Origin: Oscillatoria sp. FACHB-1407
Lineage (GTDB): Bacteria; Cyanobacteriota; Cyanobacteriia; Elainellales; Elainellaceae
Length of the DNA stretch: 64,000 nucleotides
Direction: 5' to 3'
Assembly: GCF_014697545.1 (NCBI RefSeq)
Contig: NZ_JACJSA010000001.1
Span: 372,001 to 436,000 of the forward strand
Shown here: piece after piece, positions 62,905 through 64,000 of the stretch
How the letters are laid out: each line of letters starts with the position of its first letter
Numbering within the stretch: the first letter of the stretch is position 1
Made by a program: the position numbers and the translations under genes
The notes under the pieces: generated by a model
Seen by the model: only the letters and a program-made list of their open reading frames with translations
The model's database searches: none
What the model was told of the DNA's origin: nothing

Positions 62905-63972
62905 TTATCGCGTCAACTGAACCACCGTCGAAGTCGTTTGCGCTTCCTCACCGTCAGGTGGCATCCAGGAAATCCCCTGAATCTCCACCGTCTGAAACAA
63001 TGGATTAATCGTAAAACTGCTCCGAAACGCCACCGTTTGTCCAGGTTGCACCTCAACCGGAATAATGTCCTCCCGACCTGTCCGGAAGATATCCGGCGCA
63101 TTCGCAGACGTCGCTTTGTAGATTAAAGAAAGTTGGGTAATGGGTTGGCTCGTGTGATTGGTGATGCAACCGATCAGATAATCGGCTCCAGAGTCATCAT
63201 TCGCTCCTTGAAAATCGACTTGATTAATTTCCACAGGCAACGATTCGGGAGTAGTAGAGATAGACGGGCATCTCCCCGACCCAACCGTTTGAGTTTCGGT
63301 CGATGAGACGGCAGCAGACAGACCGACATCTCTAGGAATCGTTTGATTCGTATTGCGTTGAGCGATCGCCAACTGTTCTTGCAGTTCCACAATTCGCGTT
63401 TGAGCCGTGTCATAGTTAGCACTGCTAGCCGGGACAGCTTGCAGCAATTGGATTGCTTTTTCCAACTTGTGACTCACCATGATCCAGTCATCTACCGATG
63501 CAGCGGACTGCGACCAACCGAGTGCTTGTTGAGCGATCGCCTGTCCTTCTGCAAACGTATCAATTGGTTCTGCCACGGGAGGTGTTACCTGTTCATAGGA
63601 AACAGGCAGGGCACTGGTTGCATCCGGTGAGGGAACTGAGGTCGAAGCTGCCAGTTCACCCAATCCAACCTTCAAACCAACTCCGCTCAAGATCACGACA
63701 CCTGCCGCCAGTGATAATCCCCGCATCCAATATTGGCTTTTCTTTTGAGCAACAGGAACCGTGCTGACCTGCACTCGGACAGTCGGTTGAGCGTGAGGAG
63801 TAGCTGGTTGTGATACAGATTTGAGTTTAGAGGGTGATTGAGCAGGTGATTTTTTTAAAGTCGATCTGAGTTTAGTAGAAGACTTTTGCTTCGCCACTTG
63901 AAGTACAAAATCAAACTTCTGCTCAAGAGCATCAGAATTAGAGTAGAGTTTTTTACTATTGAGTAGAGTCAT
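62905..63972 (-). CDS. Single-pass membrane protein with FxLYD-like C-terminal domain
   Basis: 355 residues. A basic, Ser/Lys/Pro-rich cytoplasmic head (about 1-80), one membrane helix (GLSLAAGVVILSGVGLKVGL, about 85-104), a Pro/Ser linker, a helical segment (FAEGQAIAQQALGWSQSAAS to NYDTAQTRIVELQEQLAIA, about 135-210) and a C-terminal beta domain (about 235-355) with GADYLIGCITNHTSQPITQL and GQTVAFRSSFTI, the pattern of FxLYD-type extracytoplasmic domains. The helical part recalls TPR-like spacer regions in cyanobacterial serine/threonine-kinase or protease neighbours. Function unknown. It converges on the repeat strip after the Roco gene. Confidence 0.7.
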   Translation of the reverse strand: MTLLNSKKLYSNSDALEQKFDFVLQVAKQKSSTKLRSTLKKSPAQSPSKLKSVSQPATPHAQPTVRVQVSTVPVAQKKSQYWMRGLSLAAGVVILSGVGLKVGLGELAASTSVPSPDATSALPVSYEQVTPPVAEPIDTFAEGQAIAQQALGWSQSAASVDDWIMVSHKLEKAIQLLQAVPASSANYDTAQTRIVELQEQLAIAQRNTNQTIPRDVGLSAAVSSTETQTVGSGRCPSISTTPESLPVEINQVDFQGANDDSGADYLIGCITNHTSQPITQLSLIYKATSANAPDIFRTGREDIIPVEVQPGQTVAFRSSFTINPLFQTVEIQGISWMPPDGEEAQTTSTVVQLTR

Positions 63973-64000
63973 GGCTGTAAATGAAGAAATAAGTTGGCGT

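Overview
The window reads as chromosomal DNA of a cyanobacterium, most likely a filamentous, Leptolyngbya-like one. The reasons are the frequent HIP1 octamer GCGATCGC, the cyanobacterial gene families present (bilin-GAF histidine kinases, a CHAT protein with a secretion domain, NACHT and Roc-COR NTPases) and dispersed G/C-tract repeats. Genus level is inference only.

Layout. (1) 1-9252: an exopolysaccharide-type glycan block with an asparagine-synthase-like protein cut by the window edge, four GT4 glycosyltransferases, an O-antigen ligase/polymerase-like membrane protein and a secreted glycosidase-like protein. The first ~7 kb is AT-richer and nearly free of HIP1, which suggests separate ancestry. 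(2) 9272-21356: a giant secreted haemagglutinin-type protein ending in a CHAT protease domain, and a GH15/phosphorylase-kinase-like protein. (3) 21674-26274: a 43-residue small protein with its own terminator, a WecG/TagA glycosyltransferase, a GNAT acetyltransferase carrying an in-frame repeat insertion, a tRNA-dihydrouridine synthase and a NarL-type response regulator. (4) 26497-37292: two import operons in series. One has an NMT1/THI5-like binding protein plus a polar amino-acid-type ABC system and a GntR regulator. The other is a PotABCD-like ABC system followed by a NodB-type deacetylase. Each is preceded by a GTA-N8-TAC site and, exactly 20 nt later, a TACA(A/G)T -10 box, the layout of NtcA-activated promoters. 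I read the region as a nitrogen-regulated uptake and hydrolysis module for an amide- or amine-type nitrogen source.

(5) 37304-50645: a small conserved-looking protein, a membrane-anchored NACHT NTPase, a 4-TM protein, a membrane-anchored coiled-coil/TPR protein, an MscS-type channel, an MFS transporter, an SPS/MshA-like glycosyltransferase and a lipocalin-like protein. (6) 51371-58903: two divergent large sensor kinases. One has four PAS domains and a receiver lacking its phospho-acceptor Asp; the other carries two cyanobacteriochrome-type GAF domains. (7) 58911-63972: a repeat-dense strip, an LRR-Roc-COR GTPase whose LRR DNA is a nearly identical 66-bp tandem array, more repeats, and a membrane protein of unknown function.

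Repeats are prominent: a ~288-bp MITE-like family with GGCTACNGTGTAYACA ends (two full copies plus derivatives), a hairpin-rich ~130-bp family (two copies), a 21-bp array with a palindromic core, and degenerate CCATTGACCCTTAA repeats. No rRNA, tRNA, CRISPR array or transposase gene was seen.
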